DNA of 64,000 nt from Vespula vulgaris (taxonomy: Eukaryota > Arthropoda > Insecta > Hymenoptera > Vespidae), in NCBI RefSeq assembly GCF_905475345.1, contig NC_066598.1:4435501-4499500 (forward strand), read 5' to 3'. Under the pieces are notes generated by a model, which did no database searches, was not told the DNA's origin, and saw only the letters and a program-made list of their open reading frames with translations. A program made the position numbers and the translations under genes. This document shows positions 37,528 to 48,202 of the stretch, piece after piece (position 1 is the first letter of the stretch; each line of letters starts with the position of its first letter).

Positions 37528-37646
37528 GTGCTAACAGTACACGGTGTTCCCAAGCGGTCACCCAACCAAGTACTAACCGTACCCAACGTTGCTTAACTTT
37601 AGTGATCGGACGAGAACTGGTGTAACAACGTGGTATGACCGTTAAC
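37528..37646 (-). rRNA. 5S: 5S rRNA copy 93
   Basis: G47A, C66U, A82U. Upstream P1. Confidence 0.83.
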
Positions 37647-37933
37647 TAAAGGACCTACCTCGCTAGAGGCATGTACACCCCAAATCACTATATTGTAATA
37701 ACTGATTGTATCGTTCGTTATTGAGTTTTCGCTTGAAGACAGTCTTAAGTAAAAATGCCAATCTCAAAAATGGAACAGACGACGATTAGGGCTTTGCATC
37801 TGATACATGTCCTCACTCTCAGATCCTCTCTATGATAATATTACTCAGTTCGAAAAAATAAAAGTGTCATCGAGCACGGAAATGTAAATGATAAGAAAGG
37901 AAATACAAATGAGCGTAAAGGAAGGCAAAAAGA

Positions 37934-38052
37934 GTGCTAACAGTACACGGTGTTCCCAAGCGGTCACCCATCCAAGTACTAACCGTGCCCAACGTTGCTT
38001 AACTTCAGTGATCGGACGAGAACTGGTGTAACAACGTGGTATGATCGTTAAC
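37934..38052 (-). rRNA. 5S: 5S rRNA copy 94
   Basis: G8A. Upstream P1. Confidence 0.88.
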
Positions 38053-38339
38053 TAAAGGACCTACCTCGCTAGAGGCATGTACACCCCAAATCACTATATT
38101 GTAATAACTGATTGTATCGTTCGTTATTGAGTTTTCGCTTGAAGACAGTCTTAAGTAAAAATGCCTATCTCAAAAATGGAACAGACGACGATTAGGGCTT
38201 TGCATCTGATACATGTCCTCACTCTCAGGTCCTCTCTATGATAATATTATTCAGTTCGAAAAAAGAAAAGTGTCATCGAGCACGGAAATGTAAATGATAA
38301 GAAGGGAAATACAAATGAGCGTAAAGGAAGACAAAAAGA

Positions 38340-38458
38340 GCGCTAACAGTACACGGTGTTCCCAAGCGGTCACCCATCCAAGTACTAACCGTGCCCAACG
38401 TTGCTTAACTTCATTGATCGGACGAGAACTGGTGTAACAACGTGGTATGACCGTTAAC
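38340..38458 (-). rRNA. 5S: 5S rRNA copy 95
   Basis: C45A, A118G. Upstream P1. Confidence 0.87.
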
Positions 38459-38745
38459 TAAAGGACCTACCTCGCTAGAGGCATGTACACCCCAAATCAC
38501 TGTATTGTAATAACTGATTGTATCGTTCGTTATTGAGTTTTCGCTTGAAGACAGTCTTAAGTAAAAATGCCAATCTCAAAAATGGAACAGACGGCGATTA
38601 GGGCTTTGCATCTGATACATATCCTCACTCTCAGGTCCTCTCTATGATAATATTATACAGTTCGAAAAAAGAAAAGTGTCATCGAGCACGGAAATGTAAA
38701 TGATAAGAAGGGAAATACAAATGAGCGTAAAGGAAGGCAAAAAGA

Positions 38746-38864
38746 GTGCTAACAGTACACGGTGTTCCCAAGCGGTCACCCATCCAAGTACTAACCGTGC
38801 CCAACGTTGCTTAACTTCAGTGATCGGACGAGAACTGGTGTAACAACGTGGTATGACCGTTAAC
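38746..38864 (-). rRNA. 5S: 5S rRNA copy 96
   Basis: Consensus sequence. Upstream Q1 (tcaaat form). Confidence 0.95.
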
Positions 38865-39151
38865 TGAAGGTCAAATCTCCCAAGTGGCATCCACACACCA
38901 AATCACTATATTGTAATAACTGATTGTATCGTTCGTTATTGAGTTTTCGCTTGAAGACAGTCTTAAGCAAAAATGCCAAACTCAAAAATGGAACAGACGA
39001 CAATTAGGGCTTTGCACCTGATACATGTCCTCACTCTCAGGTCCTCTCTATGATAATATTATACAGTTCGAAAAATGAAAAGTGTCATCGAGCACGGAAA
39101 TGTAAATGATAAGAAAGGAAATACAAATGAGCGTAAAGGAAGGCAAAAACA

Positions 39152-39270
39152 GTGCTAACAGTACACGGTGTTCCCAAGCGGTCACCCATCCAAGTACTAA
39201 CCGTGCCCAACGTTGCTTAACTTCAGTGATCGGACGAGAACTGGTGTAACAACGTGGTATGACCGTTAAC
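39152..39270 (-). rRNA. 5S: 5S rRNA copy 97
   Basis: Consensus sequence. The unit looks chimeric: its downstream spacer begins like copy 80's and switches to the copy 81 or copy 36 type before the gene. Upstream Q1. Confidence 0.95.
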
Positions 39271-39557
39271 TGAAGGTCATATCTCCCAAGTGGCATCCAC
39301 ACACCAAATCACTATATTGTAATAACTGATTGTATCGTTCGTTATTGAGTTTTCGCTTGAAGACAGTCTTAAGTAAAAATGCCAATCTCAAAAATGGAAC
39401 AGACGACGATTAGGGCTTTGCATCTGATACATGTCCTCACTCTCAGGTCCTCTCTATGATAATATTATACAGTTCGAAAAAAGAAAAGTGTCATCGAGAA
39501 CGGAAATGTAGATGATAAGAAGGGAAATACAAATGAGCGTAAAGGAAGGCAAAAAGA

Positions 39558-39676
39558 GTGCTAACAGTACACGGTGTTCCCAAGCGGTCACCCATCCAAG
39601 TACTAACCGTGCCCAACGTTGCTTAACTTCAGTGATCGGACGAGAACTGGTGTAACAACGTGGTATGACCGTTAAC
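39558..39676 (-). rRNA. 5S: 5S rRNA copy 98
   Basis: Consensus sequence. Shares the rare cgagaacgg spacer marker with copy 37. Upstream P1. Confidence 0.95.
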
Positions 39677-39963
39677 TAAAGGACCTACCTCGCTAGAGGC
39701 ATGTACACCCCAAATCACTATATTGTAATAACTGATTGTATCGTTCGTTATTGAGTTTTCGCTTGAAGACAGTCTTAAGCAAAAGTGCCAATCTCAAAAA
39801 TGGAACAGACGACGATTAGGGCTTTGCATCTGATACATGTCCTCACTCTCAGATCCTCTTTATGATAATATTATTCAGTTCGAAAAAAGAAATGTGTCAT
39901 CGAGCACGGAAATGTAAATGATAAGAAGGGAAATACAAATGAGCGTAAAGGAAGGCAAAAATA

Positions 39964-40082
39964 GTGCTAACAGTACACGGTGTTCCCAAGCGGTCACCCA
40001 TCCAAGTACTAACCGTGCCCAACGTCGCTTAACTTCAGTGATCGGACGAGAACTGGTGTAACAACGTGGTATGACCGTTAAC
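39964..40082 (-). rRNA. 5S: 5S rRNA copy 99
   Basis: A57G in box A, found in this copy only. Unit otherwise like copy 38. Upstream Q1 (tcaaat form). Confidence 0.9.
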
Positions 40083-40369
40083 TGAAGGTCAAATCTCCCA
40101 AGTGGCATCCACACACCAAATCACTATATTGTAATAACTGATTGTATCGTTCGTTATTGAGTTTTCGCTTGAAGACAGTCTTCAGCAAAAGTGCCAATAT
40201 CAAAAATGGAACAGACGACGATTAGGGTTTTGCATCTGATACATGTCCTCACTCTCAGGTCCTCTCTATGATAATATTACTCAGTTCGAAAAAAGAAAAG
40301 TGTCATCGAGCACGGAAATGTAGATGATAAGAAGGGAAATACAAATGAGCGTAAAGGAAGGCAAAAAGA

Positions 40370-40488
40370 GTGCTAACAGTACACGGTGTTCCCAAGCGGT
40401 CACCCATCCAAGTACTAACCGTGCCCAACGTTGCTTAACTTCAGTGATCGGACGAGAACTGGTGTAACAACGTGGTATGACCGTTAAC
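40370..40488 (-). rRNA. 5S: 5S rRNA copy 100
   Basis: Consensus sequence. Upstream P1, followed by the acagcctt spacer marker shared with copy 82. Confidence 0.95.
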
Positions 40489-40775
40489 TAAAGGACCTAC
40501 CTCGCTAGAGGCATGTACACCCCAAATCACTATATTGTAATAACTGATTGTATCGTTCGTTATTGAGTTTTCGCTTGAAGACAGCCTTAAGTAAAAATGC
40601 CAATCTCAAAAATGGAACAGACGACGATTAGGGCTTTGCATCTGATACATGTCCTCACTCTCAGATCCTCTCTATGATAATATTACTCAGTTCGAAAAAA
40701 GAATTGTGTCATCGAGCACGGAAATGTAAATGATAAGATAGGAAATTCAAATGAGCGTAAAGGAAGGCAAAAAGA

Positions 40776-40894
40776 GTGCTAACAGTACACGGTGTTCCCA
40801 AGCGGTCACCCATCCAAGTACTAACCGTGCCCAACGTTGCTTAACTTCAGTGATCGGACGAGAACTGGTGTAACAACGTGGTATGACCGTTAAC
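40776..40894 (-). rRNA. 5S: 5S rRNA copy 101
   Basis: Consensus sequence. Upstream Q2 (equals copy 83). Confidence 0.95.
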
Positions 40895-41181
40895 TGAAGG
40901 AGACATCTCCCAAGTGGCATTCACACACCAAATCACTATATTGTAATAACTGATTGTATCGTTCGTTATTGAGTTTTCGCTTGAAGACAGTCTTAAGTAA
41001 AAATGCCAATCTCAAAAATGGAACAGACGACGATTAGGGCTTTGCATCTGATACATGTCCTCACTCTCAGATCCTCTCTATGATAATATTACTCAGTTCG
41101 AAAAAAGAATTGTGTCATCGAGCACGGAAATGTAAATGATAAGATAGGAAATTCAAATGAGCGTAAAGGAAGGCAAAAAGA

Positions 41182-41300
41182 GTGCTAACAGTACACGGTG
41201 TTCCCAAGCGGTCACCCATCCAAGTACTAACCGTGCCCAACGTTGCTTAACTTCAGTGATCGGACGAGAACTGGTGTAACAACGTGATTTGACCGTTAAC
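41182..41300 (-). rRNA. 5S: 5S rRNA copy 102 (loop A variant)
   Basis: U12A, C14U (equals copy 84). Upstream P3. Confidence 0.85.
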
Positions 41301-41587
41301 TGAAGGACCTACCTCGTTAGAGGCATGTACACCCCAAATCACTATATTGTAATAACTGATTGTATCGTTGGTTATTGAGTTTTCGCTTGAAGACAGTCTT
41401 AAGTAAAAATGCCAATCTCAAAAATGGAACAGACGACGATTAGGGCTTTGCATCTGATACATATCCTCACTCTCAGGTCCTCTGTATGATAATATTACTC
41501 AGTTCGAAAAAATAAAAGTGTCATCGAGCACGGAAATGTAAATGATAAGAAGGGAAAAACAAATGAGCGTAAAGGAAGGCAAAAAGA

Positions 41588-41706
41588 GTGCTAACAGTAC
41601 ACGGTGTTCCCAAGCGGTCACCCATCCAAGTACTAACCGTGCCCAACGTTGCTTAACTTCAGTGATCGGACGAGAACTGGTGTAACAACGTGGTATGACC
41701 GTTAAC
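41588..41706 (-). rRNA. 5S: 5S rRNA copy 103
   Basis: Consensus sequence. Upstream Q2 (equals copy 85). Confidence 0.95.
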
Positions 41707-41993
41707 TGAAGGAGACATCTCCCAAGTGGCATTCACACACCAAATCACTATATTGTAATAACTGATTGTATCGTTCGTTATTGAGTTTTCGCTTGAAGAC
41801 AGTCTTAAGTAAAAATGCCAATCTCAAAAATGGAACAGACGACGATTAGGGCTTTGCATCTGATACATGTCCTCACTCTCAGATCCTCTCTATGATAATA
41901 TTACTCAGTTCGAAAAAAGAATTGTGTCATCGAGCACGGAAATGTAAATGATAAGATAGGAAATTCAAATGAGCGTAAAGGAAGGCAAAAAGA

Positions 41994-42112
41994 GTGCTAA
42001 CAGTACACGGTGTTCCCAAGCGGTCACCCATCCAAGTACTAACCGTGCCCAACGTTGCTTAACTTCAGTGATCGGACGAGAACTGGTGTAACAACGTGGT
42101 ATGACCGTTAAC
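41994..42112 (-). rRNA. 5S: 5S rRNA copy 104
   Basis: Consensus sequence. Upstream Q2 (equals copy 86). Confidence 0.95.
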
Positions 42113-42399
42113 TGAAGGAGACATCTCCCAAGTGGCATTCACACACCAAATCACTATATTGTAATAACTGATTGTATCGTTCGTTATTGAGTTTTCGCTT
42201 GAAGACAGTCTTAAGTAAAAATGCCAATCTCAAAAATGGAACAGACGACGATTAGGGCTTTGCATCTGATACATGTCCTCACTCTCAGATCCTCTCTATG
42301 ATAATATTACTCAGTTCGAAAAAAGAATTGTGTCATCGAGCACGGAAATGTAAATGATAAGATAGGAAATTCAAATGAGCGTAAAGGAAGGCAAAAAGA

Positions 42400-42518
42400 G
42401 TGCTAACAGTACACGGTGTTCCCAAGCGGTCACCCATCCAAGTACTAACCGTGCCCAACGTTGCTTAACTTCAGTGATCGGACGAGAACTGGTGTAACAA
42501 CGTGATTTGACCGTTAAC
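42400..42518 (-). rRNA. 5S: 5S rRNA copy 105 (loop A variant)
   Basis: U12A, C14U. Upstream P3. Confidence 0.85.
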
Positions 42519-42805
42519 TGAAGGACCTACCTCGTTAGAGGCATGTACACCCCAAATCACTATATTGTAATAACTGATTGTATCGTTCGTTATTGAGTTT
42601 TCGCTTGAAGACAGTCTTAAGTAAAAATGCCTATCTCAAAAATGGAACAGACGACGATTAGGGCTTTGCATCTGATACATGTCCTCACTCTCAGGTCCTC
42701 TCTATGATAATATTATTCAGTTCGAAAAAAGAAAAGTGTCATCGAGCACGGAAATGTAAATGTTAAGAAGGGAAATACAAATGAGCGTAAAGGAAGGCAA
42801 AAAGA

Positions 42806-42924
42806 GCGCTAACAGTACACGGTGTTCCCAAGCGGTCACCCATCCAAGTACTAACCGTGCCCAACGTTGCTTAACTTCAGTGATGGGACGAGAACTGGTG
42901 TAACAACGTGGTATGACCGTTAAC
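42806..42924 (-). rRNA. 5S: 5S rRNA copy 106
   Basis: G40C (unique) and A118G. Upstream P2. Confidence 0.87.
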
Positions 42925-43211
42925 TCGAGGAACTACCTCACTAGAGGCATGTACACCTCAAATCACTATATTGTAATAACTAATTGTATCGTTCGTTATT
43001 GAGATTTCGCTTGAAGACAGTATTAAGCAAAAGTGCCAATCTCAAAAATGGAACAGACGACGATTAGGGCTTTGCATCTGATACATGTCCTCACTCTCAG
43101 ATCCTCTTTATGATAATATTATTCAGTTCGAAAAAAGAAAAGTGTCATCGAGCACGGAAATGTAAATGATAAGAAGGGAAATACAAATGAACGTAAAGGA
43201 AGGCAAAAAGA

Positions 43212-43330
43212 GTGCTAACAGTACACGGTGTTCCCAAGCGGTCACCCATCCAAGTACTAACCGTGCCCAACGTTGCTTAACTTCAGTGATCGGACGAGAA
43301 CTGGTGTAACAACGTGGTATGACCGTTAAC
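43212..43330 (-). rRNA. 5S: 5S rRNA copy 107
   Basis: Consensus sequence. Upstream P1. Confidence 0.95.
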
Positions 43331-43617
43331 TAAAGGACCTACCTCGCTAGAGGCATGTACACCCCAAATCACTGTATTGTAATAACTGATTGTATCGTTC
43401 GTTATTGAGTTTTCGCTTGAAGACAGTCTTAAGCAAAAGTGCCTATCTCAAAAATGGAACAGACGACGATTAGGGCTTTGCATCTGATACATGTCCTCAC
43501 TCTCAGGTCCTCTCTATGATAATATTATACAGTTCGAAAAAAGAAAAGTGTCATCGAGCACGGAAATGTAGATGATAAGAAGGGAAATACAAATGAGCGT
43601 AAAGGAAGGCAAAAAGA

Positions 43618-43736
43618 GTGCTAACAGTACACGGTGTTCCCAAGCGGTCACCCATCCAAGTACTAACCGTGCCCAACGTTGCTTAACTTCAGTGATCGGA
43701 CGAGAACTGGTGTAACAACGTGATTTGACCGTTAAC
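43618..43736 (-). rRNA. 5S: 5S rRNA copy 108 (loop A variant)
   Basis: U12A, C14U. Upstream P3. Confidence 0.85.
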
Positions 43737-44023
43737 TGAAGGACCTACCTCGTTAGAGGCATGTACACCCCAAATCACTATATTGTAATAACTGATTGTA
43801 TCGTTCGTTACTGAGTTTTCGCTTGAAGACAGTCTTAAGTAAAAATGCCAATCTCAAAAATGGAACAGACGACGATTAGGGCTTTGCATCTGATACATGT
43901 CCTCACTCTCAGATCCTCTCTATGATAATATTATACAGTTCGAAAAAAGAAAAGTGTCATCGAGCACGGAAATGTAGATGATAAGAAGGGAAATACAAAT
44001 GAGCGTAAAGGAAGGCAAAAAGA

Positions 44024-44142
44024 GTGCTAACAGTACACGGTGTTCCCAAGCGGTCACCCATCCAAGTACTAACCGTGCCCAACGTTGCTTAACTTCAGTG
44101 ATCGGACGAGAACTGGTGTAACAACGTGATTTGACCGTTAAC
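44024..44142 (-). rRNA. 5S: 5S rRNA copy 109 (loop A variant)
   Basis: U12A, C14U. Upstream P3. Confidence 0.85.
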
Positions 44143-44429
44143 TGAAGGACCTACCTCGTTAGAGGCATGTACACCCCAAATCACTATATTGTAATTACTG
44201 ATTGTATCGTTCGTTATTGAGTTTTCGCTTGAAGACAGTCTTAAGTAAAAATGCCAATCTCAAAAATGGAACAGACGACGATTAGGGCTTTGCATCTGAT
44301 ACATGTCCTCACTCTCAGATCCTCTCTATGATAATATTACTCAGTTCGAAAAAATACAAGTGTCATCGAGCACGGAAATGTAAATGATAAGAAAGGAAAT
44401 ACAAATGAGCGTAAAGGAAGGCAAAAAGA

Positions 44430-44548
44430 GTGCTAACAGTACACGGTGTTCCCAAGCGGTCACCCATCCAAGTACTAACCGTGCCCAACGTTGCTTAACT
44501 TCAGTGATCGGACGAGAACTGGTGTAACAACGTGGTATGATCGTTAAC
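44430..44548 (-). rRNA. 5S: 5S rRNA copy 110
   Basis: G8A, the fourth occurrence. Upstream P1. Confidence 0.88.
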
Positions 44549-44835
44549 TAAAGGACCTACCTCGCTAGAGGCATGTACACCCCAAATCACTATATTGTAA
44601 TAACTGATTGTATCGTTCGTTATTGAGTTTTCGCTTGAAGACAGTCTTAAGTAAAAATGCCTATCTCAAAAATGGAACAGACGACGATTAGGGCTTTGCA
44701 TCTGATACATGTCCTCACTCTCAGGTCCTCTCTATGATAATATTATTCAGTTCGAAAAAAGAAAAGTGTCATCGAGCACGGAAATGTAGATGATAAGAAG
44801 GGAAATACAAATGAGCGTAAAGGAAGGCAAAAAGA

Positions 44836-44954
44836 GTGCTAACAGTACACGGTGTTCCCAAGCGGTCACCCATCCAAGTACTAACCGTGCCCAACGTTGC
44901 TTAACTTCAGTGATCGGACGAGAACTGGTGTAACAACGTGGTATGACCGTTAAC
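44836..44954 (-). rRNA. 5S: 5S rRNA copy 111
   Basis: Consensus sequence. Upstream Q1 (tcacat form, intermediate towards Q2). Confidence 0.95.
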
Positions 44955-45241
44955 TGAAGGTCACATCTCCCAAGTGGCATCCACACACCGAATCACTATA
45001 TTGTAATAACTGATTGTATCGTTCGTTATTGAGTTTTCGCTTGAAGACAGTCTTCAGCAAAAGTGCCAATATCAAAAATGGAAGAGACGACGATTAGGGT
45101 TTTGCATCTGATACATGTCCTCACTCTCAGGTCCTCTCTATGATAATATTATACAGTTCGAAAAAAGAAAAGTGTCATCGAGCACGGAAATGTAGATGAT
45201 AAGAAGGGAAATACAAATGAGCGTAAAGGAAGGCAAAAAGA

Positions 45242-45360
45242 GTGCTAACAGTACACGGTGTTCCCAAGCGGTCACCCATCCAAGTACTAACCGTGCCCAA
45301 CGTTGCTTAACTTCAGTGATCGGACGAGAACTGGTGTAACAACGTGATTTGACCGTTAAC
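45242..45360 (-). rRNA. 5S: 5S rRNA copy 112 (loop A variant)
   Basis: U12A, C14U; the last loop A variant. Upstream P3. Confidence 0.85.
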
Positions 45361-45647
45361 TGAAGGACCTACCTCGTTAGAGGCATGTACACCCCAAATC
45401 ACTATATTGTAATTACTGATTGTATCGTTCGTTATTGAGTTTTCGCTTGAAGACAGTCTTAAGTAAAAATGCCAATCTCAAAAATGGAACAGACGACGAT
45501 TAGGGCTTTGCATCTGATACATGTCCTCACTCTCAGATCCTCTCTATGATAATATTACTCAGTTCGAAAAAATAAAAGTGTCATCGAGCACGGAAATGTA
45601 AATGATAAGAAAGGAAATACAAATGAGCGTAAAGGAAGGCAAAAACA

Positions 45648-45766
45648 GTGCTAACAGTACACGGTGTTCCCAAGCGGTCACCCATCCAAGTACTAACCGT
45701 GCCCAACGTTGCTTAACTTCAGTGATCGGACGAGAACTGGTGTAACAACGTGGTATGACCGTTAAC
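45648..45766 (-). rRNA. 5S: 5S rRNA copy 113
   Basis: Consensus sequence; 3' flank CACTGTTTTTG. Upstream Q2. Confidence 0.95.
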
Positions 45767-46053
45767 TGAAGGAGACATCTCCCAAGTGGCATTCACACAC
45801 CAAATCACTATATTGTAATAACTGATTGTATCGTTCGTTATTGAGTTTTCGCTTGAAGACAGTCTTCAGCAAAAGTGCCAATATCAAAAATGGAAGAGAC
45901 GACGATTAGGGTTTTGCATCTGATACATGTCCTCACTCTCAGGTCCTCTCTATGATAATATTATACAGTTCGAAAAAAGAAAAGTGTCATCGAGCACGGA
46001 AATGTAGATGATAAGAAGGGAAATACAAATGAGCGTAAAGGAAGGCAAAAAGA

Positions 46054-46172
46054 GTGCTAACAGTACACGGTGTTCCCAAGCGGTCACCCATCCAAGTACT
46101 AACCGTGCCCAACGTTGCTTAACTTCAGTGATCGGACGAGAACTGGTGTAACAACGTGGTATGACCGTTAAC
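46054..46172 (-). rRNA. 5S: 5S rRNA copy 114
   Basis: Consensus sequence. Upstream Q2. Its spacer shares ggaagagacg with copy 112. Confidence 0.95.
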
Positions 46173-46459
46173 TGAAGGAGACATCTCCCAAGTGGCATTC
46201 ACACACCAAATCACTATATTGTAATAACTGATTGTATCGTTCGTTATTGAGTTTTCGCTTGAAGACAGTCTTAAGTAAAAATGCCAATCTCAAAAATGGA
46301 ACAGACGACGATTAGGGCTTTGCATCTGATACATGTCCTCACTCTCAGATCCTCTCTATGATAATATTACTCAGTTCGAAAAAATAAAAGTGTCATCGAG
46401 CACGGAAATGTAAATGATAAGAAAGGAAATACAAATGAGCGTAAAGGAAGGCAAAAACA

Positions 46460-46578
46460 GTGCTAACAGTACACGGTGTTCCCAAGCGGTCACCCATCCA
46501 AGTACTAACCGTGCCCAACGTTGCTTAACTTCAGTGATCGGACGAGAACTGGTGTAACAACGTGGTATGACCGTTAAC
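46460..46578 (-). rRNA. 5S: 5S rRNA copy 115
   Basis: Consensus sequence; 3' flank CACTGTTTTTG. Upstream Q2. Confidence 0.95.
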
Positions 46579-46865
46579 TGAAGGAGACATCTCCCAAGTG
46601 GCATTCACACACCAAATCACTATATTGTAATAACTGATTGTATCGTTCGTTATTGAGTTTTCGCTTGAAGACAGTCTTAAGTAAAAATGCCAATCTCAAA
46701 AATGGAACAGACGACGATTAGGGCTTTGCATCTGATACATGTCCTCACTCTCAGATCCTCTCTATGATAATATTACTCAGTTCGAAAAAATAAAAGTGTC
46801 ATCGAGCACGGAAATGTAAATGATAAGAAAGGAAATACAAATGAGCGTAAAGGAAGGCAAAAAGA

Positions 46866-46984
46866 GTGCTAACAGTACACGGTGTTCCCAAGCGGTCACC
46901 CATCCAAGTACTAACCGTGCCCAACGTTGCTTAACTTCAGTGATCGGACGAGAACTGGTGTAACAACGTGGTATGACCGTTAAT
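46866..46984 (-). rRNA. 5S: 5S rRNA copy 116
   Basis: G1A, changing the first transcribed base and the G1-C117 pair. Upstream P1. Confidence 0.87.
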
Positions 46985-47271
46985 TAAAGGACCTACCTCG
47001 CTAGAGGCATGTACACCCCAAATCACTATATTGTAATAACTGATTGTATCGTTCGTTATTGAGTTTTCGCTTGAAGACAGTCTTAAGTAAAAATGCCAAT
47101 CTCAAAAATGGAACAGACGACGATTAGGGCTTTGCATCTGATACATGTCCTCACTCTCAGGTCCTCTCTATGATAATATTATACAGTTCGAAAAAAGAAA
47201 AGTGTCATCGAGCACGGAAATGTAAATGATAAGAAGGGAAAAACAAATGAGCGTAAAGGAAGGCAAAAAGA

Positions 47272-47390
47272 GTGCTAACAGTACACGGTGTTCCCAAGCG
47301 GTCACCCATCCAAGTACTAACCGTGCCCAACGTTGCTTAACTTCAGTGATCGGACGAGAACTGGTGTAACAACGTGGTATGACCGTTAAC
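47272..47390 (-). rRNA. 5S: 5S rRNA copy 117
   Basis: Consensus sequence. Upstream Q2. Confidence 0.95.
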
Positions 47391-47677
47391 TGAAGGAGAC
47401 ATCTCCCAAGTGGCATTCACACACCAAATCACTATATTGTAATAACTGATTGTATCGTTCGTTATTGAGTTTTCGCTTGAAGACAGTCTTAAGTAAAAAT
47501 GCCAATCTCAAAAATGGAACAGACGACGATTAGGGCTTTGCATCTGATACATGTCCTCACTCTCAGATCCTCTCTATGATAATATTACTCAGTTCGAAAA
47601 AATAAAAGTGTCATCGAGCACGGAAATGTAAATGATAAGAAAGGAAATACAAATGAGCGTAAAGGAAGGCAAAAAGA

Positions 47678-47796
47678 GTGCTAACAGTACACGGTGTTCC
47701 CAAGCGGTCACCCATCCAAGTACTAACCGTGCCCAACGTTGCTTAACTTCAGTGATCGGACGAGAACTGGTGTAACAACGTGGTATGACCGTTAAT
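47678..47796 (-). rRNA. 5S: 5S rRNA copy 118
   Basis: G1A (equals copy 116). Upstream P1. Confidence 0.87.
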
Positions 47797-48083
47797 TAAA
47801 GGACCTACCTCGCTAGAGGCATGTACACCCCAAATCACTATATTGTAATAACTGATTGTATCGTTCGTTATTGAGTTTTCGCTTGAAGACAGTCTTAAGT
47901 AAAAATGCCAATCTCAAAAATGGAACAGACGACGATTAGGGCTTTGCATCTGATACATGTCCTCACTCTCAGGTCCTCTCTATGATAATATTATACAGTT
48001 CGAAAAAAGAAAAGTGTCATCGAGCACGGAAATGTAAATGATAAGAAGGGAAAAACAAATGAGCGTAAAGGAAGGCAAAAAGA

Positions 48084-48202
48084 GTGCTAACAGTACACGG
48101 TGTTCCCAAGCGGTCACCCATCCAAGTACTAACCGTGCCCAACGTTGCTTAACTTCAGTGATCGGACGAGAACTGGTGTAACAACGTGGTATGACCGTTA
48201 AC
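48084..48202 (-). rRNA. 5S: 5S rRNA copy 119 (outermost copy)
   Basis: Consensus sequence. Upstream Q1. Its 5' end faces unique DNA, and the next transcription unit is U2 on the opposite strand, 860 bp away. Confidence 0.95.

Larger units (their letters stand above)
34890..42230. repeat. Third, rearranged partial copy of the higher-order block
   Basis: Copies 87-91 match 69-73 (offset 7308 bp, 18 units). Copies 92-96 match 75-79 (offset 6902 bp, 17 units), because one of the paired loop A variant units is missing. Copies 97-99 resemble 36-38, including the rare cgagaacgg marker. Copies 100-104 match 82-86 (offset 7308 bp). The segment is therefore a mosaic of several exchange events. Confidence 0.8.
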
